A stretch of DNA of 64,000 nucleotides from CAYRFQ01 sp964423615 (GCA_964423615.1 CAYRFQ010000005.1:131393-195392); one strand, 5' to 3'; shown: positions 21,347-30,841, counted from the stretch's first letter. Notes: generated by a model not told the origin, from the letters alone. Numbers and translations are program-made.

Positions 21347-21424
21347 TCGTAGGTACACGCGGCTCGCGTGTACTTGGAAAGCTCGGCCAAGACCAAGGTA
21401 CACGCGAGCCGCGTATACCTACGA
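21347..21424. repeat. Large imperfect palindrome (31/32-bp arms, 15-base loop)
   Basis: The left arm at 21347-21377 and the right arm at 21393-21424 are reverse complements apart from one mismatch and one bulged base. Each arm contains the smaller near-palindrome GTACACGCGGCTCGCGTGTAC or its variant, so the unit looks like two inverted copies of a REP-like sequence. It is not followed by a T run. Confidence 0.75.
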
Positions 21425-21687
21425 ACCGAACAAGCCTTTCTTTTCCATTCCCCGTGTGCCGGGTATTTGGATTCATTAGCCGCGCAGATCTCAATAGCAT
21501 TATGCCTTGGAGGGATCTCTCGACGAGAGTACAGGTGTGCCTTCCCGATTGCCCAATCACAACCTACACGGATAGAACACCGATACATTTCGTTTTGCCA
21601 GGTCGCGTCGGTTTCCTGTCATGCCCTGGCCGCAGTGGCTGCAGTTCGCGGTTCTTTGAACCGCTCTATTCTCCCCAGGATCAAACT

Positions 21688-21727
21688 GTTCTCCTTCAAA
21701 ACGACATCGGTTGTTTTGAAGAAGAAC
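21688..21727 (-). terminator. Hairpin downstream of the Ser/Thr kinase gene
   Basis: 15-base arms (21688-21702 and 21713-21727) pair at 14 positions around a 10-base loop. It lies about 40 bases beyond the kinase stop in the direction of transcription. The U tract is weak. Confidence 0.5.
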
Positions 21728-21767
21728 ACGTGAGAGAGTGTGGAACGACCGTCCCAAGGTGAACGGT

Positions 21768-23168
21768 TCAGGACTGTGGTCCTTCGAGATAGTATCCAAG
21801 CGCCTGCCCAAGCTCAAGAGCGCTTTGATACCGATCCGTTGGCTCTGGCATCAAACAAGTAAGACAGATGGTTTCGAGATCGGTGTCGATGCGTGGCATC
21901 CGCCAAGACGACGGCAGCAGGCGGGTCGCTCGAAGCCCTCCCAGGACATCCACAGGCTTGGCTCCCGTCGGGACGACTTCACCAGTGAGCAACCTATATA
22001 AGATGGCTCCAAGTGAGTAGACATCGACAGCATGACCAATCTCTTCTACGTCTCCAGCTATTTGCTCAGGGGCCATGTAGGCAGGCGTCCCCGCGAAGAT
22101 TGGAGTTCGGGAACTATCCTTTGCTTCCAAGTCCCACGCCAAGTCAAAATCCGTGAGGAGGGGAACCGCATTCAGCACTTCCTCTCGCTTTTCGGCTCCG
22201 TTGCTCTCTGGCATTCGCAACAAAACGTTGCCAGGTTTGATGTCTCGGTGGACAAAACCCTCACGGTGGATAAAGTGTGTTGCCTGAGCTAAGGTTTCAA
22301 TAAGCTGCGCAGCATGACAAGGAGCCCACGGCTCCGTGGTCAAATGCGATTCAAGACTCTTGCCTTGAACAAACTCCATGACCTGATAAGGACCACTTGA
22401 GCACTCACCAATCCCAAGCACGCGAATCACATTGGGGTGTTGTAATCGGGCTGCGACATGGGCGCCCCAGCGTAATCTTTCTTCTGGAATTTTCATCTGT
22501 CCTCGGCAAACCGGGTGATTACACTCGGTGTTCCGAAGGGTTTTAATCGCAACTTGCTGTCTGCGTTCGCGATCTTGGGCCAGGTACACGACTCCCGTCC
22601 CACCCCGTCCAATCACCTCGATAATCCGGTACCAGGGAATGCGAGGAATGTTTTCGAAACAAGAGTGATACTTGGTCGTCTGGGCTTGATTCGCTCCGCC
22701 CTGAGGACTGTTGCTGAAAACGTTGGGCGAGAGGCCATCACGGAGTTGAGCCAGAACGATTTCCTCAGGTTCACTCGCGGCCAGTCGCGATGCGAGAACT
22801 CTCTCTTGGGCAGGGATGTCGAGGGCGCACAAGAAACGGATGTCTCGCGCAAAATTCGGAAATCGGTGAAGGTACTCTTGAGTATTGAGCGTGTCTCCGG
22901 ACCGCAATCGAAGATCGATTTCGCTCAAAATGAGGTCCGCAGCGAGTGCCGAATTAGACAACAACGCAGGAAATTGTTCTAAGTAGGACTCAGCCTGCAT
23001 CGGAATCCCCGCTCGCCAACGGAGGTGTTGGTGGGCGCGCAAGATTGCAAGTTGCTCCTCCGCCGGCCGTGTCCCCAGGCTCGCTCGTAATTGGGCCAAG
23101 GCGCCTGGGGCGAAGTCGAGTGTAGGAGAAGTCGAAAAGTCCATTGTCCAGCGATCAATCGGGTCCAT
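21768..23168 (-). CDS. Serine/threonine protein kinase (PknB-like), coupled to an ECF sigma factor
   Basis: 466 residues from the ATG at 23168; a TTG at 23183 is an alternative. An N-terminal planctomycete-type region (about 1-170, 'LRAHQHLRWRAGIPMQAESYL') precedes the kinase domain. Visible motifs are the glycine loop 'IGRGGTGVVYLAQD', the lysine in 'VAIKTL', the catalytic loop 'HRDIKPGNVLL' and 'GTPAYMAPEQI'. The metal-binding motif reads DFD ('LTDFDLAWD') instead of DFG. The protein ends just after the kinase fold, with no transmembrane helix, WD40 or PASTA tail, which is short for this family. Its start lies inside the 3' end of the sigma factor gene, so the two are probably one operon. 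Confidence 0.9.
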   Translation of the reverse strand: MDPIDRWTMDFSTSPTLDFAPGALAQLRASLGTRPAEEQLAILRAHQHLRWRAGIPMQAESYLEQFPALLSNSALAADLILSEIDLRLRSGDTLNTQEYLHRFPNFARDIRFLCALDIPAQERVLASRLAASEPEEIVLAQLRDGLSPNVFSNSPQGGANQAQTTKYHSCFENIPRIPWYRIIEVIGRGGTGVVYLAQDRERRQQVAIKTLRNTECNHPVCRGQMKIPEERLRWGAHVAARLQHPNVIRVLGIGECSSGPYQVMEFVQGKSLESHLTTEPWAPCHAAQLIETLAQATHFIHREGFVHRDIKPGNVLLRMPESNGAEKREEVLNAVPLLTDFDLAWDLEAKDSSRTPIFAGTPAYMAPEQIAGDVEEIGHAVDVYSLGAILYRLLTGEVVPTGAKPVDVLGGLRATRLLPSSWRMPRIDTDLETICLTCLMPEPTDRYQSALELGQALGYYLEGPQS

Positions 23169-23754
23169 TGCAAGTCTCGACAACGTCTAAGTGGTTTTCG
23201 ATTCGGGCCATCGAGCGGGTAAACCGCTTGCGAATCGCTTCTGGGCTCACCCCAAGTTCTTCACCGATTTGCGACCATGACCATGCACTGGAACGCAACA
23301 TGGCGACGCGACGTTCCTCCGTGGTCATTGACTGCCAAGTTCGTGCCCATAGCTCCCGGTGGATGACGGTAGGCAACAATTCCGTCTTCCGGTCGCCGAG
23401 TGATGCCTCGAAAATCTCCGAAGAGTCTGCGGTCAATGGGCAGTACCTTTTTTGGCAATGTTCTTTCTTCCAGTACCCCAAAACTTCGTTCCGAGCCATC
23501 GTAAGCAACAAGGCTTGCAACTGACCAGGATGCTCGATTTCGAATTTGCCATTGCGGATTCCTTTCAAGAACTTAACCATCAACTCTTGAAAGACATCCA
23601 TTGGCTCTAAAGACCGACATAATGCTTTGTGAGTGATCCATGTCCGAATCCGCGTACACAAAGGACCTTGAACCATCTGGACAAACTGAGTCATGACGAC
23701 TTCGTTGCCAGCCAGCAACTCACTCACAAATAATTGGAAAGAATCGAGTTCCAT
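23155..23754 (-). CDS. ECF-type sigma factor upstream of a Ser/Thr kinase
   Basis: 199 residues. Region 2 is 'LEPMDVFQELMVKFLKGI' through 'LLLTMARNEVLGYWKKEH'. Region 4 is 'MTTEERRVAMLRSSAWSW' followed by 'EELGVSPEAIRKRFTRSMARI'. The gene overlaps the start of the kinase gene by 14 bases. Sigma factors paired with a Ser/Thr kinase are characteristic of planctomycetes, where phosphorylation by the kinase is thought to control the sigma factor in place of an anti-sigma protein. That mechanism is inferred here from gene order. Confidence 0.88.
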   Translation of the reverse strand: MELDSFQLFVSELLAGNEVVMTQFVQMVQGPLCTRIRTWITHKALCRSLEPMDVFQELMVKFLKGIRNGKFEIEHPGQLQALLLTMARNEVLGYWKKEHCQKRYCPLTADSSEIFEASLGDRKTELLPTVIHRELWARTWQSMTTEERRVAMLRSSAWSWSQIGEELGVSPEAIRKRFTRSMARIENHLDVVETCNGPD

Positions 23755-24907
23755 TGGTCACACAAACCTGATCTAGCATGTATCATTTCCGATGGCCTTT
23801 GTTGGCACTCAAGTGGTCACGAATGGAAGCTCAAAACGATACTGAAAATGATCAAGAGCTGCGCAGCCCAAGTGGCAATGACACCTCGCGTGGTGTTGCC
23901 AAACAGCGCAAAGAAGCAAACAGGGATTTCTCCACGGGCTGAATCCATCGTGCCTGGTACTTGAGCCTCGCATTTCTCATTAGCATGCAAGGATTTCACT
24001 CAAATAAGCGAAACTTCACAGCCCAAAGTGACACTTTTTTAGAATTTCTGTGGGAAAAATTTTCATGAAATACCTGACGAGAGGGATATTGAATTCAACG
24101 AAGTTGGTAGGTATTGTGGACTGAGACAGGAAGGCTAAGCAAAAAAGCGAGTGTATGGTTCTGTTGATCTAAAATAGCTAATCTTAACAAGAAAAATGGA
24201 AGTGCGATACTACTTCAACAACCAATACTCGATGCAAAAATAAGTTCTTTGGAGACAAATTTTCGATTTTCTTTTGGAATGATTCTGATTTGACAAAGGA
24301 AGACCGGTCGTTGTTGATGTTTCTATTCTGTACCGCGCAACAGCGAGAGTTGACGGAGGTCAAAACCTACAAAAACTAACGATAGTTTTTTCACAACTTT
24401 TCCACAATTTTCTGTCCGCTTCTTCCAGATTTGGCGTTCTTATTAGTAAAGGTGTGATCAAAACTTGATACTAACGGTCAGGTATTAATTTTTGTCTCTG
24501 TCACAATCTTGTGGAACAGAATATTTATGAGAAATTATACGTAGAAATATTTATATATATTAAGTTAGCACTGGTGTCAAAATGCTTTTTTCTTGACTTT
24601 TGACAAAAAGTTTAATTAAAAGTTTTTTGCACAACAGTTGACTTATAAAACAAGAAATATACGAGACAATACTAGAATAAAAAACTAATTCGCCGGAAAC
24701 TCGACGTGTGGGGCGTCGGGTAAGGGAGAGCGAGGACTTGCTCTACCACCACTCGACCTTGGTGGTACGAGCAATCCTCGTCTTTTTATCGCAAAGCCGT
24801 TAAGTCAACAAACTATGTTCCGCGGACACCACGCGATCTAAAGAGGCCTCTACTTCAAAGTCCGCTACTTCTTAAGAAAAAACCAAACTCACATAACACA
24901 ATCGGCT
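23755..24907. other. AT-rich gene-free region with DnaA-box-like words and an orphan terminator
   Basis: About 1150 bases with no credible gene. From roughly 24000 to 24680 the sequence is much richer in A and T than its surroundings. Three words fit the DnaA-box consensus TTWTNCACA: 24387-24395, 24398-24406 (2 bases apart) and 24625-24633. The region ends in a strong hairpin plus T run on the plus strand at 24731-24787. It could hold a promoter cluster or a small RNA gene; no replication gene is nearby. Confidence 0.5.
24731..24787 (+). terminator. Strong rightward intrinsic terminator with no known upstream gene
   Basis: The arms at 24731-24751 and 24760-24780 pair over about 19 positions with two single-base bulges around an 8-base loop, followed at once by TCTTTTT. 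The T run marks transcription to the right. No rightward gene precedes it, which suggests an unannotated transcript. In the leftward direction it follows the S51 peptidase gene by about 125 bases and might also serve there, without a U tract. Confidence 0.65.
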
Positions 24908-26587
24908 TCACTCCGAATCCTGGTTCAGAACTGTCCGCTTGACCAAGTCATATCGCTTGGTTGATTCAATAGCAACATAGCCAATGCCATCCTTGGTTCG
25001 AGGTAGCTTGGCATCGTAGAAGTAAACCTTCCCTTTTCCCACGACTTCCGCAAGGGATTTCCTGACGATAATGGCCGTCGATTCGTCTATACCAATTCCC
25101 AACAGTTGCGGATACTTGGTGACGAGATAGTTCATATCTTTCAGCCGGCCCCGTTGGCTGAAGTGCTGGTCGATCGCTACGCCTTTGAGAAATCCCAAAC
25201 CACGTTCGTAGCCTTCGGCAACAATATTAAGATTTCCATAGACGGCTCCTCTGGCCATGTATTCACCTTGGATGGACGCTCCTGCCGAAGACCCCATAAT
25301 GACGCCATTTCGTTCGAGGACTTTGTGCATTAACAGGTGAACCTTGGTGTCGCGATAGGCATCGACAAAACGCCACTGCCGGCCACCTCCGAACCAAATT
25401 CCTGTCGCCTCCTGGAACGCCTTGATGTACTTGGGGCTTTCGACAACATCGCGTTTTCGACCGGGCAGGACTGTGACGGTTTTGGCTCCGTATTTTTGGA
25501 ACAACCCAGCCAACCGGCTTTGGTTAGAAATTGGATCTGGCTGCGCCGTCGGTAAAATAAGCAGCTTCGCTTTCTTACCGCCAGCCAACTCCACAAACTT
25601 CTGGAAAAGACCTTTTGGCGTACCGCCGCCCCCGACGATGATCAGCGTCCCCTTTTTCACAATTGGGCGTTGTGGTTTTTGGGGAGGAAACTCAGTGCCT
25701 GCACGGGCACGAGCCGACCGCCGCAAAGTCGTCAAGTCAGTGTAGCGGCGGGACTTTTCCAAAACCATTTGCTTGGCGGGCCAAGTTTTCGAAGCCGCCA
25801 AGTAGACGGTGATCTTCCCAGAAAGGACCCAGAATCGCCGACCTCGCAGATACAGCCCTGCTGCATTTCCCAATTCATATCCAACAGACCCCGGATTGTC
25901 CTTGATCACGGAAGCGAGTCCGGGCTCTGATTTCTTTCGGCGGGCTAATGCGAATATTGAATCGGGAAAAAGGCCCAATCCAGACGTTGGCTCTTCGGAG
26001 TCCGTCTTGGCACCATGGAGATGTTTGTTGGCCAGCCATAACGTCGCTGTTCCTGAACTTCCTAAAACCCCTCCTCGCTTGAGCACGGTCTTGGCCTGCG
26101 AGAGAATGGTTCGTTTTTCGCCATCAGTCAAGTCCTCAGCACCCGACATATCCGCGAGCCAAACGCCATGAGCTCCGCGGAGAGCCTTGGTGAGCTTCTG
26201 CGCGTCGAGGCGGGCGTTCTTCGCTCCTCTGATAGAAACAAGAGAGAAACAAGCCTGCTTTAGAGATTTCTGCGACTTCAAAGTCGTCAGAATGTCTCGT
26301 GCCTGTTTCGCTTGCTTGGTCAAAACAAGAACAACGACGCGGACGTCCTTTTTGGGAAGAGCCGTTGTGAAGAACTTGATGGCGTTCTCACTCACAGGAC
26401 CTGTCCCACATAGTATGAGATGTCCCGGTAACCCCTCAGGAGCAATCCGAGTTTCTCTATTCCGTAGGTTGGATTGGTGTGGACCATCCGCATGCGTGAC
26501 GTCACTACATCCGAGGATCAGAAGAGCGACCGCAACATGGGCACAAAATCGGGCACCCAAAGTTTTTGTAATCGAAAGCAGAACCAT
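24908..26587 (-). CDS. Cyanophycinase-like S51 peptidase lipoprotein with two S51-type domains
   Basis: 559 residues from the ATG at 26587; an in-frame GTG at 26611 is an alternative. The N-terminus ends in 'LLILGCSD', a plausible lipobox, so the protein is probably a lipoprotein. The C-terminal half is a complete S51/cyanophycinase-type domain: 'LIIVGGGGTPKGLF', 'LLILPTAQPDP', 'GIWFGGGRQWR', and the nucleophile elbow 'IMGSSAGASIQ' with Ser434. The N-terminal half repeats the same plan in degraded form ('LILCGTGPVSENAI', 'GVWLADMSGAED', 'VLGSSGTATLW' near residue 178). This suggests an internal duplication. S51 enzymes are serine exo- or dipeptidases acting on Asp-containing peptides or cyanophycin; no cyanophycin synthetase is seen here, so the substrate is open. 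Confidence 0.85.
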   Translation of the reverse strand: MVLLSITKTLGARFCAHVAVALLILGCSDVTHADGPHQSNLRNRETRIAPEGLPGHLILCGTGPVSENAIKFFTTALPKKDVRVVVLVLTKQAKQARDILTTLKSQKSLKQACFSLVSIRGAKNARLDAQKLTKALRGAHGVWLADMSGAEDLTDGEKRTILSQAKTVLKRGGVLGSSGTATLWLANKHLHGAKTDSEEPTSGLGLFPDSIFALARRKKSEPGLASVIKDNPGSVGYELGNAAGLYLRGRRFWVLSGKITVYLAASKTWPAKQMVLEKSRRYTDLTTLRRSARARAGTEFPPQKPQRPIVKKGTLIIVGGGGTPKGLFQKFVELAGGKKAKLLILPTAQPDPISNQSRLAGLFQKYGAKTVTVLPGRKRDVVESPKYIKAFQEATGIWFGGGRQWRFVDAYRDTKVHLLMHKVLERNGVIMGSSAGASIQGEYMARGAVYGNLNIVAEGYERGLGFLKGVAIDQHFSQRGRLKDMNYLVTKYPQLLGIGIDESTAIIVRKSLAEVVGKGKVYFYDAKLPRTKDGIGYVAIESTKRYDLVKRTVLNQDSE

Positions 26588-27078
26588 CACATTCTCTATT
26601 CTGGAAAGCACACATTTTTCCGGGTGGACCGCCGTCCCGGAGCCATAACTACTTTACCCGAAAGAGGATCGAGATCAACAATTGTAAACGTTCGGCTAAC
26701 CCGTGTCGTTGGAAAGTAAGGACTAATGGCGATTGAATCTTTTGTTGACAAAAGAACACCAATGTCTGCATTCCTCTGACAGGTAAAGATTTACATCACA
26801 CAAAGCATTAAAATAGTAGATTTATCCTTAATGTCGAATCGATGTAAGTCCTTATCTGGTAACACACAATTAACCGAGGGTTTACACAGATTAGTTATTG
26901 TCGTCCTGCGACTTTGTGAACAGGATGCCACTGAAAGATCTGGTGAAACTCTTTGGAGATTTGCTCGTGATCCTAGGAGTGTGTCCGAGAATTATTCTGT
27001 CCCTTTGCAGGATCAGTCTATGAACCGATCCTTTTGCCTTTGTTGTCACTTATTTGCTTCCCTGTGAGCACCGCGAAC
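26588..27078. other. Intergenic region upstream of the S51 gene
   Basis: About 490 bases, AT-rich around 26740-26860, probably containing the promoter of the leftward S51 gene. No gene or repeat was recognised. Confidence 0.45.
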
Positions 27079-28499
27079 GGTACAACTTCAAAAGGTTGTG
27101 TGTCAGCCACACCAAAGACCATTCGGCCCGAGCTTTTTCTAACCCACGTAGTAAAAATCTCCGAATCCTCGCGCACCTTTGATCTGACCAAAAACGGGCT
27201 CGACGATGACTTGGCGCCTCGAGGATATATTGTGACCTTCTTGGCTTTTCAACCTCTGCTGCATCTTCTCCTTGGCACTCGTGGGGGTCTGGGCAGAACT
27301 ATCTGAGCCACTTGGCGAGGCGAAGCCTGGACTATGGTTTTACCGACCAGTCGACATGGAAGCATCGATTCCCAAATCTTCCAAGTCTTGCGTAGCTTGT
27401 TCGCTGCAATAACCACTATCGAGCGTATGGACGATTTTCTTCGCTTCTTGGCCGTTCTCATCAATCGGTGGGGCAATTCCGGCTCGCTCAAGATCCTCAA
27501 GCATCCTCTTGGCAATCGAAACCGCTTGTTGTTTGTTGTTGGCTTGATCGATCACTTCCGTGGCTACGATGATTTGGTTCTGTTCATCCACGCGGGCTTG
27601 AGCGTTGCCGGAATACTTCTAACACTCGTTCTTTTGCGTTATGATCTTCAGGTCGGGATCGGTGAATTTACTTCGGGCTTTGTCTTTGGGAATCTCCGAT
27701 GGCTCGGCCGGTGCTTCTCCGCGGCGTTTCTTGCTCCCTTCTTGAGACTCATTTTCTTCTTCAGCTCGTCGTTGACGCAGAGCCTCGGCGGCTTGTTTTG
27801 CTGGTTCTTTCGAGCGATCTTTGGCTTCTCGAATTTTTTCCAATCGGTTTTCTCATCGTGCCAGTTCCTCGGGCAACTCGTTTCCCCGACGCGAACCGCG
27901 AACGGCGTCTTCGGTTTCATCGGTCTTTTTGGGCTTGTTCGAGCAGTTGCCTGATTTCTTCTTCGAGACGTTTTCATCTTTTTGGATGTACGAGTAAATC
28001 ATGGCCTTGTAGCGCGAGGCATTGCCTCGGACCTTGGTTGTGTCGGTCGAAACGTTGCCTGAACGAGCCAAGCCCGCTTAGCCAGCGAGCCGAAGGACTT
28101 CGAGGCACAATTTTCTCTACGTCGCCCAGATGAAATTGTTGAAAATCACTGATGGTTCGAAAATCGGGTCGATGGTTGCGGATGATGGCCAGAAAAGCGA
28201 GGTTTTGCTCGCAGACTAAGGAGATCTTTCAGGACGAGAAGATCCCGATACAGCAGCTGTAGAGCAACAATGTGAGCATCATGGCCGGTTCGAAAGGCGG
28301 GACGCCTCGGGTTTCGCTTTGGCAGGGTTGGTAGAAAAGCGTCAGAGCCAGTTCGTCCATAACATCGATAAGAAAGAAGATGAGATCGTAGTCTTGAGAG
28401 TTTGTCGTGGATCGAGAACAGTTCGATTCGGTAGGAGTCTGGTTGCCAACGTCGGAAAGTTTTTTGAGTTTCCGGCCGTATGGGCAACACTTCCAACAT
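27079..28499 (-). pseudogene. Degenerate IS1182-family transposase
   Basis: Pieces of one transposase can be read on the minus strand in shifting frames. The N-terminus is near 28499 ('TFRRWQPDSYRIELF'), continuing in another frame as 'LIDVMDELALTLFYQPC' and 'PPFEPAMMLTLLLYSCC'. The middle is at 27340-27591 ('DEQNQIIVATEVIDQANN', 'TLDSGYCSEQ'). The C-terminus is 'IVEPVFGQIKGARGF', then after a further frameshift 'LLRGLEKARAEWSLVWL'. These are hallmark IS1182-group segments. Several frameshifts and stops make it non-functional. Terminal inverted repeats were not identified, so the element boundaries are approximate. Confidence 0.85.
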
Positions 28500-28969
28500 C
28501 GCAACCACAGGCGTCAAAGCAGCGGAAGATGCAAAGATTTTGACAAAAAGGTCCCGGAGAACGAGTAGACGGACGACTGTCAACACCTTATTGCCCGACA
28601 CCCTCCAAGCAATACCTTTTCTGGGCAGCAACCAGGATTTTGAATGCCTGGAAATGAGGTCAGCTTGGTGGTTCCTCGCTTGTTCCAGCTGAGCACCCTT
28701 TGATTGACTACCAACTTTTCAAACCAACAAACTCTGTTTGAGACAGCTCTCTCCAGTGATTCGGCAGGGCGAGTGACTGGTTCCGTTGCCGTTGTGACCA
28801 AGGTATGTTTCCGGGCCTTGATGCGTTCCAGTAAAGACCCTAAGACCAAGCTGGAGTTTGGCTTTCCGACAACAGCCAGAAGACTCGAACCTCTCCAGCC
28901 AGAACGGTTGAAGAGGCTCGAATGCTCGAGCGAAGAGATGCGTTACCGAATGGCAAACGTTTTCACGGA
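28500..28969. other. Spacer between the IS remnant and an exported-protein gene
   Basis: About 470 bases. Apart from a hairpin at 28883-28922, no feature was recognised. Confidence 0.45.
28883..28922 (-). terminator. Possible terminator of the exported repeat protein gene
   Basis: The arm ACTCGAACCTCT region (28883-28894) pairs with AGAGGCTCGA (28912-28921), including one G-U. It lies about 50 bases beyond the stop of the gene at 28970. There is no clear U run. Confidence 0.35.
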
Positions 28970-30640
28970 TTACTCACCGCCGGGGAGGTCGAATTCAATA
29001 CTGAGGCCACCGCCGGTATTGAAGCCACCAAAGTCCCCGCCGTCGACAACACCAAACGCAAACCCAGGGCCAACGAAGTCGTTGAAGAAGTATTCAATGA
29101 AATCGTTACCGCCGTCGTTCGTGCCCATGTCGACGGTAATGCCCTGCAAGAACGTGTTGCCCGTCGAGGGAGATCCGAATGTGCCAAGTCGGACGTAGTC
29201 ACTACCATCGCCAGTTTTGATGAGAGCCTCGCCACCAACGGTGTTCCCGAACAGGTCGACGAACTCATTGCCATCACCTTGTGCAAGGACCTTGAGTAAG
29301 TCGTCGATGACGTTGTCGATGAGTGTTACGATGTCACCCAAATTGCTCGACTTGACATTCGCGATCAGCTTCTTCGCGAAATACGAGGCTTCGACGTTCA
29401 AATCATCATCGCCGCTGCCCGTGATGAATCTCGCATCACCGGTGAAGCGGGAGTCGTCGACGTCAACGATGTCGTCCCCATTTCCGGTGTTGACTTTCGT
29501 CTGGCCCATCTTTCCGAACCGAGCCGTATTCACAACGAATTGGTCCAACACGACGGTGTCGTCGTCGTTTCCAGTGGTGATCTCTGCAGCGCCAGTATCC
29601 ATCGTGAAGTCGGAGATGTCGACAATGTCGTCGCCATTACCTGTCGTGATGGTCAATCCGCCGACCATGGGTGGGTTGTTTCCAGGAGGGTCAGAGAGGT
29701 CGACATTCGTGAGGACAACTGTGTCTGCCTGATCTCCGTTGCCCGACGTCGTGTTGATGGTGAGAGAACCATAGATTTCGGTATCAGAGATGTCAACTGT
29801 GTCGTTCTTTTCGCCAGTCTTGATGTGGACGTCGCCCCCAACGAAAGTGCTACCGATCGTTACGGTGTCCGTATCTGGACCATCGTCGTTCCCATCGTTG
29901 ACTGCCGTGTCGACAGTCAAGTCGCCATCAAACGTGGAATCCGAGATCGTGACGTCGTCGTTATCGGAGCCGTTCTTAGCGCCGGTATCGATCGAGGTGT
30001 CGCCACCAACATCGACTCCAACCAAGCTGACGTCGTCGTTGCCTTTGCTGGCATCGACATCCAAATCACCATCCACTTCAAGGTCAGTCAGGGTGACGGT
30101 ATCGTTGCCACCGTTCGTTTTGATGTCGACATCGCCTTCGACGCCGTTGTCGGAACCACCGATCACTGTGACGTCATCGCTCCCGCCATTACCCGTAATC
30201 GTGAGAGTACCACCCACATCGGTGTTCTCAACGAGAATGGTGTCATCCTGACCCTGACCATTAATCGTCAAATCACCTGGAAGGTCGCCGTCAGTGCCAG
30301 GCAACAGTGGGCTCACGGTGACAGAATCTTCACCTTTGGACATCTGGATGAGCATCTCAGGCGTCGCGCCTGCTGGAATCTTGAATGCCAAAATAGTGTC
30401 GAGTTCGCCCGTATTCGTGTTGAACACAAAATCGGTATCACTGCTGACCAGCACGAAATAGTCGCCGTTTTCAGCAACATCCGTTTGGACAGTAACCTCG
30501 TTGTCCTGGTCGTCGCCGGAGATAATGAACTGGGCGTCTGTGCCGGTCTCAACGTTGTAAGTGACCGCGATCAATGCAGGAACTGCACGATCTTCCAACG
30601 TTTCGAGAGACAAGTTCGTTCGGACGGGCTTGCTAGACAT
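28970..30640 (-). CDS. Exported beta-repeat protein with LEDR-type N-terminal motif
   Basis: 556 residues from the ATG at 30640, chosen because GGAGAA lies five bases upstream; an earlier in-frame start at 30697 has no such site. The N-terminus is basic, then 'LSLETLEDRAVPALIAV', the planctomycete export-associated motif seen in three other genes here. The rest is a long series of imperfect repeats with Asp/Asn-Gly turns and alternating Val/Thr/Ile. Examples are 'GNGGSDDVTVIGGSDN', 'TGNGDDIVDVDDSRF' and 'GSGDDDLNVEASYF'. These read as a parallel beta-helix or solenoid with probable Ca-binding acidic turns. It is likely a cell-surface structural protein. No enzymatic motif is visible, and the ligand is unknown. 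Confidence 0.85.
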   Translation of the reverse strand: MSSKPVRTNLSLETLEDRAVPALIAVTYNVETGTDAQFIISGDDQDNEVTVQTDVAENGDYFVLVSSDTDFVFNTNTGELDTILAFKIPAGATPEMLIQMSKGEDSVTVSPLLPGTDGDLPGDLTINGQGQDDTILVENTDVGGTLTITGNGGSDDVTVIGGSDNGVEGDVDIKTNGGNDTVTLTDLEVDGDLDVDASKGNDDVSLVGVDVGGDTSIDTGAKNGSDNDDVTISDSTFDGDLTVDTAVNDGNDDGPDTDTVTIGSTFVGGDVHIKTGEKNDTVDISDTEIYGSLTINTTSGNGDQADTVVLTNVDLSDPPGNNPPMVGGLTITTGNGDDIVDISDFTMDTGAAEITTGNDDDTVVLDQFVVNTARFGKMGQTKVNTGNGDDIVDVDDSRFTGDARFITGSGDDDLNVEASYFAKKLIANVKSSNLGDIVTLIDNVIDDLLKVLAQGDGNEFVDLFGNTVGGEALIKTGDGSDYVRLGTFGSPSTGNTFLQGITVDMGTNDGGNDFIEYFFNDFVGPGFAFGVVDGGDFGGFNTGGGLSIEFDLPGGE

Positions 30641-30644
30641 AACG

Positions 30645-30650
30645 TTCTCC
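30645..30650 (-). promoter_or_regulatory. Ribosome binding site deciding the start of the exported repeat protein
   Basis: GGAGAA on the minus strand, four bases from the ATG at 30640. It supports that start over 30697. Confidence 0.6.
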
Positions 30651-30779
30651 TTCAGGGATGGACTGGGCTGTTTCAGAAAGAACTCTCTCTCCAACAACTG
30701 CCAGCCGGGGAATTAAGAAGCAAACTACAACTCAAAGGTAAGATGGGTTCAAACTGAACCATCCTGCCTAGCCAATAAC

Positions 30780-30841
30780 CAACCACCTTTGAATTTCGAG
30801 TGTTATGATGCCCCCAGTTTCTGGGGACACCTAGGTGGTTG
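30780..30841 (-). terminator. Nested hairpin downstream of the winged-helix-like gene
   Basis: An outer 9-bp perfect stem (CAACCACCT with AGGTGGTTG) encloses an inner 6-bp stem (CCCCAG with CTGGGG). It lies about 80 bases past the stop of the leftward gene at 30921. It could end that transcript or act in the leader of the next leftward gene. Confidence 0.45.

Larger units (their letters stand above)
21106..21767. other. Intergenic region with two large hairpins
   Basis: 662 bases between two leftward genes. It contains the roughly 31-bp-arm palindrome at 21347-21424 and the hairpin at 21688-21727, described separately. Open frames across the palindrome are composed of its inverted arms and are not credible genes. 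Confidence 0.6.

Noticed and set aside
21271..21588. 105-codon leftward frame
   Set aside because: Its centre is the two arms of the large palindrome, giving repeated 'YTR.AC' peptides; no RBS.
29540..30757. 405-codon open frame antisense to the exported repeat protein
   Set aside because: Repeats on this strand are the complement of the Asp/Asn/Gly repeats; the opposite strand has the RBS and the LEDR motif.
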